51,506 nt of DNA from an uncultured Lachnospiraceae bacterium (GTDB taxonomy: Bacteria; Bacillota; Clostridia; Lachnospirales; Lachnospiraceae), in the NCBI GenBank assembly GCA_934294885.1, contig CAKRAK010000023.1, forward strand, positions 1-51,506, given 5' to 3'. The position numbers and the translations under genes were made by a program. Positions 17,359-25,162 of the stretch are shown piece by piece (position 1 is the first letter of the stretch; each line of letters opens with the position of its first letter). The notes beneath the pieces were generated by a model. It saw nothing but the letters and a program-made list of their open reading frames with translations. It made no database searches and had not been told where the DNA came from.

Positions 17359-18132
17359 CTAAATTGTTACTATTAACGTATCATATCCTTCTCTTTTCAA
17401 CTCCATTTCTGTAGTCCGGATTCCATCCAAATCTTGAGACTCTCCCACAATCACCGCAAAATACGGCTTTTTTTCAATAATCTGCGCATCATATCCCTGA
17501 CTTAGCAAATTCACAAGAACATATTGGGCATTTTCAAACCTTCGATACAAGCCCACCTGAACACCATATTTTTTTATGTTCCTACCGGGTGCCGAATCAT
17601 TTTCTTTTACTGTGGTCTCAATTCCTCTGACAATTGCATTCACCAGATTATTGAATTCATCGTCAAACAATTCATTATCCCTGTCAGAATCAATAAAACC
17701 CGCCTCGATTAAAATTGCCGGCATCTTTGTTCTCCGTAAAAAGGCTAAGTCCTTTCGCTCCTCAACACCAAGATCATCAAAACCAACCAAAACCATATTA
17801 TCATTTACAGCCTGCGCCAACCTTCCCGCTTCACTATCCTCGCTAAATACCAACGTTTGTACTCCATTATAAAGGTTTGGTGTGCTTGCCGCATTCCGGT
17901 GAAAGGACACCGCATAGTCCCCTCCACTGGCATTTGCAATCTGGGCCTTCTTAACCGGTTCCTGATATACATCCTCTGTACGGATGTAAAACACCGGGAA
18001 ACCGTCTGCCGTCAGACGCTCTCCCACAGCTAAGGCAAGACGGAGATTATCATCTTTTTCTACTCTGTTGTCGTAAGCAGCTCCCTTGTCAAGCCCGCCA
18101 TGCCCCGCATCAATTATTATTGTCGGTTTCAT
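17359..18132 (-). CDS. N-acetylmuramoyl-L-alanine amidase with SPOR domain, CwlC-like
   Basis: The enzyme cuts the bond between MurNAc and L-alanine in peptidoglycan. The 257-residue protein has an Amidase_3 domain (1-175) with zinc ligands His11 in DAGHGG, a Glu near 25, His78 in VSFHRN, and catalytic Glu143 in LIEAGF. A SPOR-type peptidoglycan-binding repeat fills 185-257 (YGVQVGLYRRFENAQ). There is no signal peptide: MKPTIIIDAGHGG is already the first strand. Length, order and lack of signal match B. subtilis CwlC, which lyses the mother cell late in sporulation. That role is inference. Confidence 0.88.
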   Translation of the reverse strand: MKPTIIIDAGHGGLDKGAAYDNRVEKDDNLRLALAVGERLTADGFPVFYIRTEDVYQEPVKKAQIANASGGDYAVSFHRNAASTPNLYNGVQTLVFSEDSEAGRLAQAVNDNMVLVGFDDLGVEERKDLAFLRRTKMPAILIEAGFIDSDRDNELFDDEFNNLVNAIVRGIETTVKENDSAPGRNIKKYGVQVGLYRRFENAQYVLVNLLSQGYDAQIIEKKPYFAVIVGESQDLDGIRTTEMELKREGYDTLIVTI

Positions 18133-18184
18133 TCCAACTCCAAAAAACTTCTTAATTATAGAGTATGTTTTTCGGATTGTTTTG

Positions 18185-18997
18185 TCACTTCAAATTTTCA
18201 TTCATACTGCCGGTCCGATATCCCTGCAGATCCAGACTGACATAAGAAAATCCGATTGCCTTAAATTTTGTCACAAGTTCTTTTCTGAAATCATCTATCA
18301 TGATCCGATCAAAGTCCTCCGGCATTATCTCAATCCGAGCCAGACAACCATGGCATCTGACTCTCGCCTGTATAATTCCATGGTGATGTAAAAAACGTTC
18401 CCCCTCACCTACCATACTCAGTTTTTCCTCCGTAATGTTTTCTCCATACGGAAACCGGGTTGATAAGCAGGCAAGAGACGGCTTATCCCACGTCGGCAGT
18501 TCCAATTCCTTTGAAAGCAATCGGATGTCCTTCTTTGTAAGTCCTGCCTGTTTTAACGGGCTTCTCACACCAAGCTCCTTTATTGCCTGCAGGCCCGGCC
18601 GGTAATCTCCATCATCATCTGTATTGGATCCTTCTACCAATGTGACATACCCCTGAGTTTTTGCAAATTTCTGCATCGTACTGAACAATGCCTTTTTACA
18701 GATATAGCACCGGTTCGGCGGATTGTCCGAAAAACCCGGAATATCCAGTTCATTTATGGTAAGAGTTCGATGCAGAATCTGTTCCTTATTGCAGAATTCT
18801 ATGCAGGAATCATATTCTTCCATAGGAAAGGAATGAATTTTCATGGTAATTGCCATAACTCGCTCACCTAGAGCCTCTTTTGCTGCCTTTAGCAAAAAAG
18901 TAGAGTCCACTCCTCCGGAATAGGCAACCGCAACGGAATCCATTTGTTTTAATATCTGTTTTAACTCTTCATATTTGCCATGCACATCATTTATCAT
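18185..18997 (-). CDS. larE: ATP-dependent sulfur transferase LarE (nickel-pincer cofactor synthesis)
   Basis: LarE adds sulfur to the pyridinium dicarboxylate precursor made by LarB, giving the two thiocarboxylates that hold nickel in the lactate racemase cofactor. The 270-residue PP-loop protein has SGGVDST (27-33). Cys177 in LACLSTRFPYG aligns with the sacrificial cysteine of Lactiplantibacillus LarE, and Cys215 and Cys218 lie in RCHGCLARIE. Three such cysteines suggest the [4Fe-4S] catalytic type rather than the sacrificial type. I chose the ATG at 18997 for its AGAGG spacing; an in-frame ATG at 19003 also exists. It overlaps the end of larC. Confidence 0.92.
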   Translation of the reverse strand: MINDVHGKYEELKQILKQMDSVAVAYSGGVDSTFLLKAAKEALGERVMAITMKIHSFPMEEYDSCIEFCNKEQILHRTLTINELDIPGFSDNPPNRCYICKKALFSTMQKFAKTQGYVTLVEGSNTDDDGDYRPGLQAIKELGVRSPLKQAGLTKKDIRLLSKELELPTWDKPSLACLSTRFPYGENITEEKLSMVGEGERFLHHHGIIQARVRCHGCLARIEIMPEDFDRIMIDDFRKELVTKFKAIGFSYVSLDLQGYRTGSMNENLK

Positions 18998-20054
18998 AAT
19001 CATTCGCCTCTATTAACATTCCCCTAACAAAGCCCGGTCCTTCATAATCTCTCTTTCCGGCTCCGATTCCAATTTTATGAATCTGAAAATGCTTTGGTAA
19101 CACTTGTTTTGTCGTAATAGCCGCAACAACAGCAGCTCCTGTAGGTGTTATGTACTCTCCCTCCATATTCTGAATCTGAAGAGGGATACCATAACTTTGA
19201 ATAATATTGGCAACAGCAGGTACCGGCACCGGTAAAATTCCATGCATGCATCGTACGGTTCCCACACCTTCATATAAGCTTGGTACAATTACTTCCTCTA
19301 TACCAAGATTATCCAGACACACTGCCGCAGACACAATATCAACAATAGAATCCACTGCACCAACCTCATGAAAATGCACTTCCTCATATGGAACATTATG
19401 TGCCTTTGATTCCGCAACTGATAATATATCAAAAATCTTTAATGCCAGTTTTTTTGCGGATTCTGTCATAACTCCCGCATTTATAATATCTGTGATTTCC
19501 TTCATTCCCCGATGTTGATGGGAGTAATTATGGGTATGGTGGTAATCATACTCATAGTTATGGTCACGCTTGTGATCGTGATTATGCTCATGGTCGTGGT
19601 CACGCTTGTGGTCGTGATCATGCTCATAGTCATGGTCATGCTTGTGATCGTGATTATGCTCATGGTCGTGGTCATGCTTGTGGTCGTAATTGTGCTCATA
19701 GTCGTGGTCATGCTTGTGGTCGTGATTATGCTCATAGTCATGGTCATGCTTGTGGTCGTGATTGTGCTCATGATTATGCATATGGGGCTCACAAGAACCC
19801 ACAGCTTCATGGTAGTGGCCATACAAATATTCCATATCATGATCATGATTTTTCTCCTCTAACCGGACATCAAAATCATTGGCATCAATTCCTGATTTTT
19901 TAACCCTGCTAATTTGAATCGTATATCCCTGCAACGGCAGGCTGGCAAGAACATCCCTTAATACCTTTTCATCTGCACCCAGATCCAGCAGTAATGCAAC
20001 TATCATATCTCCGCTGATTCCCGAATAACATTCCAAATATAACGTATCCTTCAT
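18987..20054 (-). CDS. larC: Nickel insertion protein LarC, N-terminal (LarC1) part only, with His-rich insert
   Basis: LarC is the CTP-dependent cyclometallase that inserts nickel into the pincer cofactor. The 355-residue protein has the LarC1 hallmarks: LYLECYSGISGDMIVALLLDLG, then VHFHEVGAVDSIVDI, then EYITPTGAAV. It stops after GIGAGKRDYEGPGFVRGML. Full-length LarC proteins continue with a LarC2 domain that binds CTP and metal; here the stop is followed at once by larE. A 110-residue insert is very rich in His and Asp, including six 12-residue repeats. The ATG at 20054 is chosen because GGAAGGGAG lies 5 nt before it, overlapping the larB stop; the in-frame ATG at 20078 lacks a site. Confidence 0.9.
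   Translation of the reverse strand: MKDTLYLECYSGISGDMIVALLLDLGADEKVLRDVLASLPLQGYTIQISRVKKSGIDANDFDVRLEEKNHDHDMEYLYGHYHEAVGSCEPHMHNHEHNHDHKHDHDYEHNHDHKHDHDYEHNYDHKHDHDHEHNHDHKHDHDYEHDHDHKRDHDHEHNHDHKRDHNYEYDYHHTHNYSHQHRGMKEITDIINAGVMTESAKKLALKIFDILSVAESKAHNVPYEEVHFHEVGAVDSIVDIVSAAVCLDNLGIEEVIVPSLYEGVGTVRCMHGILPVPVPAVANIIQSYGIPLQIQNMEGEYITPTGAAVVAAITTKQVLPKHFQIHKIGIGAGKRDYEGPGFVRGMLIEANDYDK
19551..19766. repeat. 36-bp tandem repeat, six units, inside larC
   Basis: Six head-to-tail 36-bp units encode variants of HNHDHKHDHDYE, with a few changes (for example HNYDHKHDHDHE and HNHDHKRDHNYE). They are in frame, so copy-number changes would lengthen or shorten the protein without a frameshift. Flanking sequence (19515-19550 and 19767-19785) continues the His/Asp/Tyr bias in degenerate form. 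The likely role is nickel binding or storage. Confidence 0.92.
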
Positions 20055-20056
20055 AT

Positions 20057-20824
20057 CTACTCCCTTCCGGCTCCACATGCCAATCGATTAATCTGTGTTG
20101 CTATATAACCGGCTCCATATCCATTATCAATATTAACAACGGAGACTCCATTTGAGCAAGAATTAACCATAGTCAATAATGCCGCCATGCCATGCATATT
20201 TGCACCATACCCTACCGAAGTCGGAACCGCTATTACCGGACAGGAAACCAGTCCACCAATCACACTTGCCAGTGCACCTTCCATTCCCGCTACCGCGATA
20301 ATACAGCTTGCATCCAAAAAATGCACCCTCTGATCCAGCAGTCGGTGCAGTCCGCATACACCCACATCATATAGCTCTACTACGTTACAGCCAAAGAATG
20401 ATGCAGTCAGCGCGGCCTCTCTAGCCGCATAAATATCCGCTGTCCCTGCGCAGCAGACAACTACCTTTCCTATCCTTTCTTTTTCCTTTTCAATCTTCAA
20501 TATCCGGGATATGGAATCATATTCTACACCGGGAAATATCTTTTCCATTGCTGTATATTGTTCCAACGAAGCACGGGTTCCCAACACTTCTCCTTCATCG
20601 GCATAAATTTTCTTATATATTTCCACAACCTGCTCTACCGTTTTACCTTCACAGTACACTACTTCCGCAAAACCTGTTCTTTTTTTTCGGTCCGTATCCA
20701 GTCTTGCAAATCCAACATCCTGATATCCAATATTTTGTTCTGTATGTTTCGTCAACAGATCCTGTGCCTTGGCAACAGATAACTCCTGCAACCTTACCTT
20801 TTCCAAAATCTCTTCTGTTGTCAT
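20057..20824 (-). CDS. larB: Pyridinium-3,5-biscarboxylic acid mononucleotide synthase LarB
   Basis: LarB carboxylates nicotinic acid adenine dinucleotide and releases AMP, forming the backbone of the nickel-pincer cofactor. The 255-residue protein has the family N-terminal helices and the AIR-carboxylase-like C-terminal domain: CCAGTADIYAAREAALTA, GMEGALASVIGGLVSCPVIAVPTSVGYG, and a closing NIDNGYGAGY. An AGGAGTAAAT site precedes the ATG. It is the first lar gene; larC starts 2 bp after its stop. No larA (racemase) is in the window, so the client enzyme is encoded elsewhere. Confidence 0.95.
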   Translation of the reverse strand: MTTEEILEKVRLQELSVAKAQDLLTKHTEQNIGYQDVGFARLDTDRKKRTGFAEVVYCEGKTVEQVVEIYKKIYADEGEVLGTRASLEQYTAMEKIFPGVEYDSISRILKIEKEKERIGKVVVCCAGTADIYAAREAALTASFFGCNVVELYDVGVCGLHRLLDQRVHFLDASCIIAVAGMEGALASVIGGLVSCPVIAVPTSVGYGANMHGMAALLTMVNSCSNGVSVVNIDNGYGAGYIATQINRLACGAGRE

Positions 20825-20833
20825 ATTTACTCC

Positions 20834-21235
20834 TTAATCATTAACTAAATGCACTCCGCTGGTAGATACACATGCAACCAATGTCCCAACATCATCTGTT
20901 ATCATAATTTCGTAAAAACAGTTTCTCCTGCCATCCTTAAGCAGCCTGCTCTCTCCAAAAAGAACCTTCCCCTTTGGTGTTCCAAGGTAACTAATCTGGC
21001 TGACAGTTGTAACCGTAACCGGCTGATTATAATTTGTAGCAATGGCAAACACAAAGTCCGCCAAAGTATAGATTGCACCACCCATAACATGTCCCGTTGC
21101 ATTCACATGTTTTTCTTCAATCTCCAACTTACATTTTGCATATTTTTTTCCAACCGCCACAATCTCTATTCCGGTTGTAGCCATGGCAAAACGATCCTTT
21201 ATAAATATTTCCTTTACCTTTTCCAAATCCGTCAT
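20834..21235 (-). CDS. PaaI-family hotdog-fold thioesterase
   Basis: The 133-residue single hotdog domain most likely hydrolyses an acyl-CoA; the substrate is unknown. The key stretch is HVNATGHVMGGAIYTLADFVFAIATN, with the GG helix start and catalytic Asp of PaaI-type enzymes, followed by a TVTTVSQISYLG strand. I moved the start to the ATG at 21235: AGGAGAG lies 6 nt before it and within the extra codons that begin at an earlier in-frame ATG (21253). It is 9 bp upstream of larB and so probably opens the lar transcript, though no role in cofactor synthesis is known. Confidence 0.88.
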   Translation of the reverse strand: MTDLEKVKEIFIKDRFAMATTGIEIVAVGKKYAKCKLEIEEKHVNATGHVMGGAIYTLADFVFAIATNYNQPVTVTTVSQISYLGTPKGKVLFGESRLLKDGRRNCFYEIMITDDVGTLVACVSTSGVHLVND

Positions 21236-21312
21236 TGCATTCTCTCCTGTCATACAAAAATCCCCTTACCGGTTCCATAAAATTTTACCAATTTTTTTAT
21301 CTCTTGGCAAAT

Positions 21313-21321
21313 ATTGTATCA
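21313..21321 (-). promoter_or_regulatory. Possible extended -10 promoter of the thioesterase-lar operon
   Basis: On the minus strand TGATACAAT gives an extended -10, about 78 bp before the thioesterase ATG. No good -35 is seen at 16-18 bp. The short divergent region 21236-21440 also holds the promoter of the plus-strand gene. Confidence 0.4.
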
Positions 21322-21348
21322 CCGGCTGTAACAATGCCGGCTTACCGG

Positions 21349-21377
21349 TAGACGAAAGTGCGATTATTTAGTATAAT
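21349..21377 (+). promoter_or_regulatory. Promoter of the plus-strand papain-like gene
   Basis: A perfect -10 TATAAT (21372-21377) lies 17 bp after a weak -35 TAGACG (21349-21354, 4 of 6 consensus). The gene starts about 63 bp downstream. Confidence 0.6.
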
Positions 21378-21440
21378 GTTAGTTATTGTAAAAATCTTTT
21401 CAATATGATACTTAGATTATTTTTTAGGGGGAACCACAGC

Positions 21441-21995
21441 ATGGCATCGATACAGTTAAAGAACCGAAGACTTTTCATTATTTTAAGCCGCACAGACACT
21501 TTTCTAGCAAAAGTCATAAGGTACTTTACGAAAGCCAGATACAATCATGTATCATTAAGCTTAGACCCTACCTTGAATCAGATGTATTCCTTCGGAAGGC
21601 GTTACCCTCACAATCCATTATGGGGAGGATTTGTAAGAGAGTCCAAAAATGGTGGTTTTTTTAAGCTTTGCAGAGAGGCCGAGGTTATGGTACTGTCTGT
21701 CGCAATCGACGAAGAAACCCACAGAAATATATTGCGTCACTTACAGTACATGAACGAACACAGATTTTCATATCACTATAATTATTTAGGATTATTTTTT
21801 GCCATTTTCAATATTCATTTCAAGCCAACCAGCCATACTTATTTTTGTTCCGAATTTGCAAAAGAAATTCTAATCTATCATAATATTGAAGGTGCCTCTG
21901 TTTTAAAAGAAGTACCAAAGCCGATGCACTTTCTGAGCATCCCAAACACAACTGAAATATACACCGGCAAACTGACACACTATGATGCCGCGTAG
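21441..21995 (+). CDS. Permuted NlpC/P60 (papain-like, YiiX-type) protein
   Basis: The 184-residue protein has the order of circularly permuted papain-fold proteins: a histidine in ARYNHVSLSL (His36) comes first and the cysteine in TYFCSEFAKE (Cys136) comes late. Such proteins cleave peptide, amide or ester bonds, often in lipids or wall peptides; the substrate here is unknown. No signal peptide is seen. The start is the ATG after TTAGGGGGAACCACAGC; an upstream in-frame ATG (21405) has no such site. This is the only plus-strand gene in the window. Confidence 0.78.
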   Translation: MASIQLKNRRLFIILSRTDTFLAKVIRYFTKARYNHVSLSLDPTLNQMYSFGRRYPHNPLWGGFVRESKNGGFFKLCREAEVMVLSVAIDEETHRNILRHLQYMNEHRFSYHYNYLGLFFAIFNIHFKPTSHTYFCSEFAKEILIYHNIEGASVLKEVPKPMHFLSIPNTTEIYTGKLTHYDAA

Positions 21996-22003
21996 GAAAG
22001 CAA

Positions 22004-22038
22004 GAAAAAAAGACCATATACCCTAAGGGCAATGATCT
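22004..22038. terminator. Bidirectional terminator between the papain-like gene and hpr
   Basis: An interrupted hairpin (AGATCA/TGGTCT plus GCCC/GGGT) is followed by a 7-T run on the minus strand and by CTTTTCT on the plus strand. It lies between two convergent genes and can serve both. Confidence 0.75.
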
Positions 22039-22068
22039 TTTCTCTATTATTTATTAAGGGGGAAGAAT

Positions 22069-22302
22069 CTATGCTACATACTCTGTCAGTTCATTCCTAA
22101 TCTCGCTAAAACGTTGTTCAGAAGCATTTACTCTCATTAAAATCGGTGATGTCAAATCCATAGAAAATATACTCATGATTGACTTTGCATTCACGATATA
22201 ATTGCCATCAACCAAATCAATGCGTTCTCCATATCCTGATACAATATCTACAAAACGTTTTACTTTCTCAATCGTTCCCATAGAAATTGTCATCTCATGC
22301 AT
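22069..22302 (-). CDS. HPr-fold protein lacking the phosphorylatable histidine
   Basis: The 77-residue protein matches the HPr fold in length and in its second half: NYIVNAKSIMSIFSMDL corresponds to the HPr region around regulatory Ser46 (KSIM). The first half reads SMGTIEKVKRFVDIV where true HPr has a GLHARPA-type active-site loop, so His15 is absent. It cannot act as a normal phosphocarrier. It may be a regulatory, Crh-like paralogue, but Crh replaces His15 with Gln and keeps more of the loop. It has its own strong promoter. Confidence 0.8.
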   Translation of the reverse strand: MHEMTISMGTIEKVKRFVDIVSGYGERIDLVDGNYIVNAKSIMSIFSMDLTSPILMRVNASEQRFSEIRNELTEYVA

Positions 22303-22345
22303 TCCATCATCTTCTTTCTTTGTTCTTTATCTATGAACCATGGAT

Positions 22346-22374
22346 AATATACTTCATTTTATCCGGAATGTCAA
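22346..22374 (-). promoter_or_regulatory. Strong promoter of the HPr-like gene
   Basis: On the minus strand, perfect -35 TTGACA (22369-22374), a 17-bp spacer and -10 TATATT (22346-22351), about 45 bp before the ATG. Upstream, 22375-22476 up to the hydF stop is AT-rich with no clear terminator. Confidence 0.82.
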
Positions 22375-22476
22375 AATACATTCTACACAAAATTTAGTGC
22401 ATTTTAACAAATCTTTTAAACATATTTACAAAATGTAGTGTTAAATATTATGCCAAAATCCAAAATTATACAGATT

Positions 22477-23658
22477 TTACAAAAATAGCTCCAAACTTCT
22501 AGCAAGAATACCATTCATCTTAGCTATGGCAACTCCGTAATTCAATATCGGCACATGACACGTCTGTGCAATTTTCATCCTGCTTTTCATAGCAGTCTCA
22601 TTTATCATACATCCGCCGCAATGGATCACCAACTTATAGGAAGAAACATCCTCCGGAAATTCTCTTCCGGAAGTAAAATCAAAATCCGGTTCTGCTCCGG
22701 AAAACTGACGAATCCAGGTTGGCATTTTAACAGTTCCGATATCATTGCACTGACGATGATGGGTACAGCTTTCCGCAATTAAAACCCTGTCACCATCCTG
22801 AAGGTGATCAAGCACCTCTGAACCTTTTATCAGCTTATCCAATTCCCCTTTGTAACGAGCCATTATAATGGAAAAGGAGGTCAGGGGAATTTCTTCAGGA
22901 ACCATTTTTGCCACCCTTCCAAATGCCTGGGAATCCGTAATTACCATTGCCGGCCTGCCTTTGACCGTTTCCAGCATATGAGGAAGTTCCTCAGGCTGGC
23001 AGGCGATGGCACAAGCATTTGCATCTAACACATCTCGAAGAACCATCTGCTGAGGCATAATAATTCGGGATTTCGGAGCACCCTCATCTACAGGAATCAC
23101 AAGAAAAACAGTATCTCCCGGATGAAGAAAATCCGCAATCAAGGTTTTTTCATGCTCTTTTGGAGTCGCAAGCTTTCCAAGCAAATCCTTTAATTCTTTC
23201 ACCTGAAAACCAGCGGTTGCACTAACATAGATTTCATTCTCCTTTAAGGAATCCTTGCTATCCAACAAATCACTTTTGTTATATGCAATCATATAAGGAA
23301 GCTTTCTATCCTTACATAGTCTTATAAAATTCTCTTCATAAGGAGACATTCCCTCTGTACAGTCAATTACCAGCACCGCAAAATCAATTTCATTCATAAC
23401 CTCTTTGGTTTTCTTTATTCGAAGCTCTCCCAAATCTCCTTCATCATCAAAACCCGGTGTATCAATAATAACAACAGGACCAATCGGAAGCAGCTCCATC
23501 GTTTTTCGCACCGGATCTGTGGTTGTTCCCAAAACATCAGATACAACCGATAAATTCTGATTGGTTACGGAATTTACCAAACTGGATTTCCCAGCATTTC
23601 TTTTTCCAAAGAAACCAATATGAAGTCGATTTGCCGATGAAGTCTCCTGCACATTCAT
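22477..23658 (-). CDS. hydF: [FeFe]-hydrogenase maturation GTPase HydF
   Basis: HydF is the scaffold on which the two-iron part of the hydrogenase H-cluster is completed. The 393-residue protein has an N-terminal GTPase domain with GKRNAGKS (18-25), DTPGFD (66-71) and NKSD (127-130). A dimerisation domain and a C-terminal cluster-binding domain follow, with the ligand pattern Cys298-x-His300 and His346-Cys347-x-x-Cys350. AGAGGAGGG precedes the ATG. It lies 18 bp after hydG, so they are cotranscribed. HydE and the hydrogenase itself are not in the window. Confidence 0.96.
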   Translation of the reverse strand: MNVQETSSANRLHIGFFGKRNAGKSSLVNSVTNQNLSVVSDVLGTTTDPVRKTMELLPIGPVVIIDTPGFDDEGDLGELRIKKTKEVMNEIDFAVLVIDCTEGMSPYEENFIRLCKDRKLPYMIAYNKSDLLDSKDSLKENEIYVSATAGFQVKELKDLLGKLATPKEHEKTLIADFLHPGDTVFLVIPVDEGAPKSRIIMPQQMVLRDVLDANACAIACQPEELPHMLETVKGRPAMVITDSQAFGRVAKMVPEEIPLTSFSIIMARYKGELDKLIKGSEVLDHLQDGDRVLIAESCTHHRQCNDIGTVKMPTWIRQFSGAEPDFDFTSGREFPEDVSSYKLVIHCGGCMINETAMKSRMKIAQTCHVPILNYGVAIAKMNGILARSLELFL

Positions 23659-23676
23659 ATAAACCCTCCTCTTTTA

Positions 23677-25134
23677 TCAAAACCGAAAATCACGGTGATT
23701 TGAGTGACGCATGTCATAAATATGTTTTTCCGTTATCTCTCTAACCTTTTCTTTCGGAATCTTTTGCAATTCCTCACGGATCATTTTTTCACCCAGTGCC
23801 CTTGTCTTTTCAGATGCATAATCCTCCAGATATTCACATAGGGTCATTAATGCATTTGGATGACAGCAATTTAATATCTGACCACTCTTACACAAGCTCA
23901 TAAAACGGTCACCGGTTCGTCCCTCTCTGTAGCAGGCTGTGCAAAAAGAAGGAATATGTCCGTTTTCCATCAGCCATGCAACAACCTCCTCCAGACTTCT
24001 CTGGTCTGACACATCAAACTGCTCCGTGTCATGAGGGCGTTCATTTTCAGAATAACCGGCATAACCGCCTACACTGGTTCTGGAACCTCCACTTACCTGT
24101 GACACACCTACCCTTAACATTTTTTTGCGAACCTCCTCCGATTCTCTGGTGGATACAATCATTCCCGTGTACGGAACCGCTAATCTGATACACGCAGCAA
24201 TTTTGATAAAGGTATCATCATCAATACCATTATCAAATGCATCCGGGTCGATATCGTCCGCTTTCTTTATCCGGGGAACACTTATGGTATGGGGACCCAC
24301 TCCGTGTACAGCCTCTAAGTGTTCCGCATGCATAATTAAGCCTGCAAATTCATATTTGTATAATTCCAGTCCAAATAATACACCAAGGCCAACATCATCG
24401 ATTCCCCCATCCATAGCACGATCCATGGCTTCTGTATGATAAGCATAATCATGCTTCGGTCCCGTAGGATGCAGATTTTCATAGCTTTCTTTATGATAGG
24501 TTTCCTGGAACAGAATATAGGTTCCAATTCCGGCCTCTTTTAATTTTCTGTAATTTTCTATCGTCGTTGCCGCAATATTCACATTCACACGGCGGATATC
24601 ACCATTTTTATGATGAATATCGTAGATTGTATGAATAGAATCTAATATATACTCAATAGGATTATTGACCGGATCTTCTCCCGCTTCAATGGCAAGACGT
24701 TTGTGTCCCATATCCTGCAAGGCAATTACTTCCTCGCGAATCTCTTCCTGAGATAACTTTTTTCTGGCAATATGTTTGTTCTTCAGATGATATGGGCAAT
24801 ACAAGCAGCCATTCACACAATAATTTGACAAATAAAGAGGTGCAAAAATTACAATACGGTTTCCGTAAAATGCCAGCTTAATATCTTCAGCGATTTCATA
24901 CATTTTTTCAATCTGTTCCGGCATTTCACAGGCAAGAAGTACAGAAGCCTCCCGATGAGTCAGACCCGAACACACATACCCAGTCTTTGTTTTCTTCGGG
25001 CGCGCTTTTTCCAGAATCGCCTCAATCAGTTCCACATTATTCTTATTTTTTTCTGCATATTCCAGAGTTGCCCTGATTTCTTCATCATTAATAAATTCTT
25101 CCGCTTTTAAGGATGACGGATTATAACTACTCAT
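23677..25134 (-). CDS. hydG: [FeFe]-hydrogenase maturase HydG (tyrosine lyase, radical SAM)
   Basis: HydG splits tyrosine to give p-cresol, CO and cyanide for the H-cluster. The 485-residue protein has the radical-SAM motif NYCVNGCLYC (Cys106, 110, 113) and the C-terminal second-cluster motif in SFCTACYREGRTGDRFMSLC. I take the ATG at 25134, with AGAGAGGAG seven bases before it; in-frame codons running back to 25239 would overlap the yolD-like gene and lack family similarity. It starts 28 bp after the yolD-like stop with no terminator between, and hydF follows after 18 bp. Confidence 0.96.
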   Translation of the reverse strand: MSSYNPSSLKAEEFINDEEIRATLEYAEKNKNNVELIEAILEKARPKKTKTGYVCSGLTHREASVLLACEMPEQIEKMYEIAEDIKLAFYGNRIVIFAPLYLSNYCVNGCLYCPYHLKNKHIARKKLSQEEIREEVIALQDMGHKRLAIEAGEDPVNNPIEYILDSIHTIYDIHHKNGDIRRVNVNIAATTIENYRKLKEAGIGTYILFQETYHKESYENLHPTGPKHDYAYHTEAMDRAMDGGIDDVGLGVLFGLELYKYEFAGLIMHAEHLEAVHGVGPHTISVPRIKKADDIDPDAFDNGIDDDTFIKIAACIRLAVPYTGMIVSTRESEEVRKKMLRVGVSQVSGGSRTSVGGYAGYSENERPHDTEQFDVSDQRSLEEVVAWLMENGHIPSFCTACYREGRTGDRFMSLCKSGQILNCCHPNALMTLCEYLEDYASEKTRALGEKMIREELQKIPKEKVREITEKHIYDMRHSNHRDFRF

Positions 25135-25162
25135 TTGTGTTCTCCTCTCTTTTATCTCCATG

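Noticed and set aside
19551..19766. Regular 36-bp repeats as a possible CRISPR array
   Set aside because: The units are directly adjacent with no unique spacers and are in frame within larC; no cas genes are present.
19502..19862. Open frames of about 115 codons on both strands across the larC repeat, rich in Val/Ile or Met/Thr
   Set aside because: They are shadows of the His-Asp repeat (GTGGTC- and ATGGTC-type units) read in other frames. The real frame is LarC, which has conserved sequence on both sides of the repeat.
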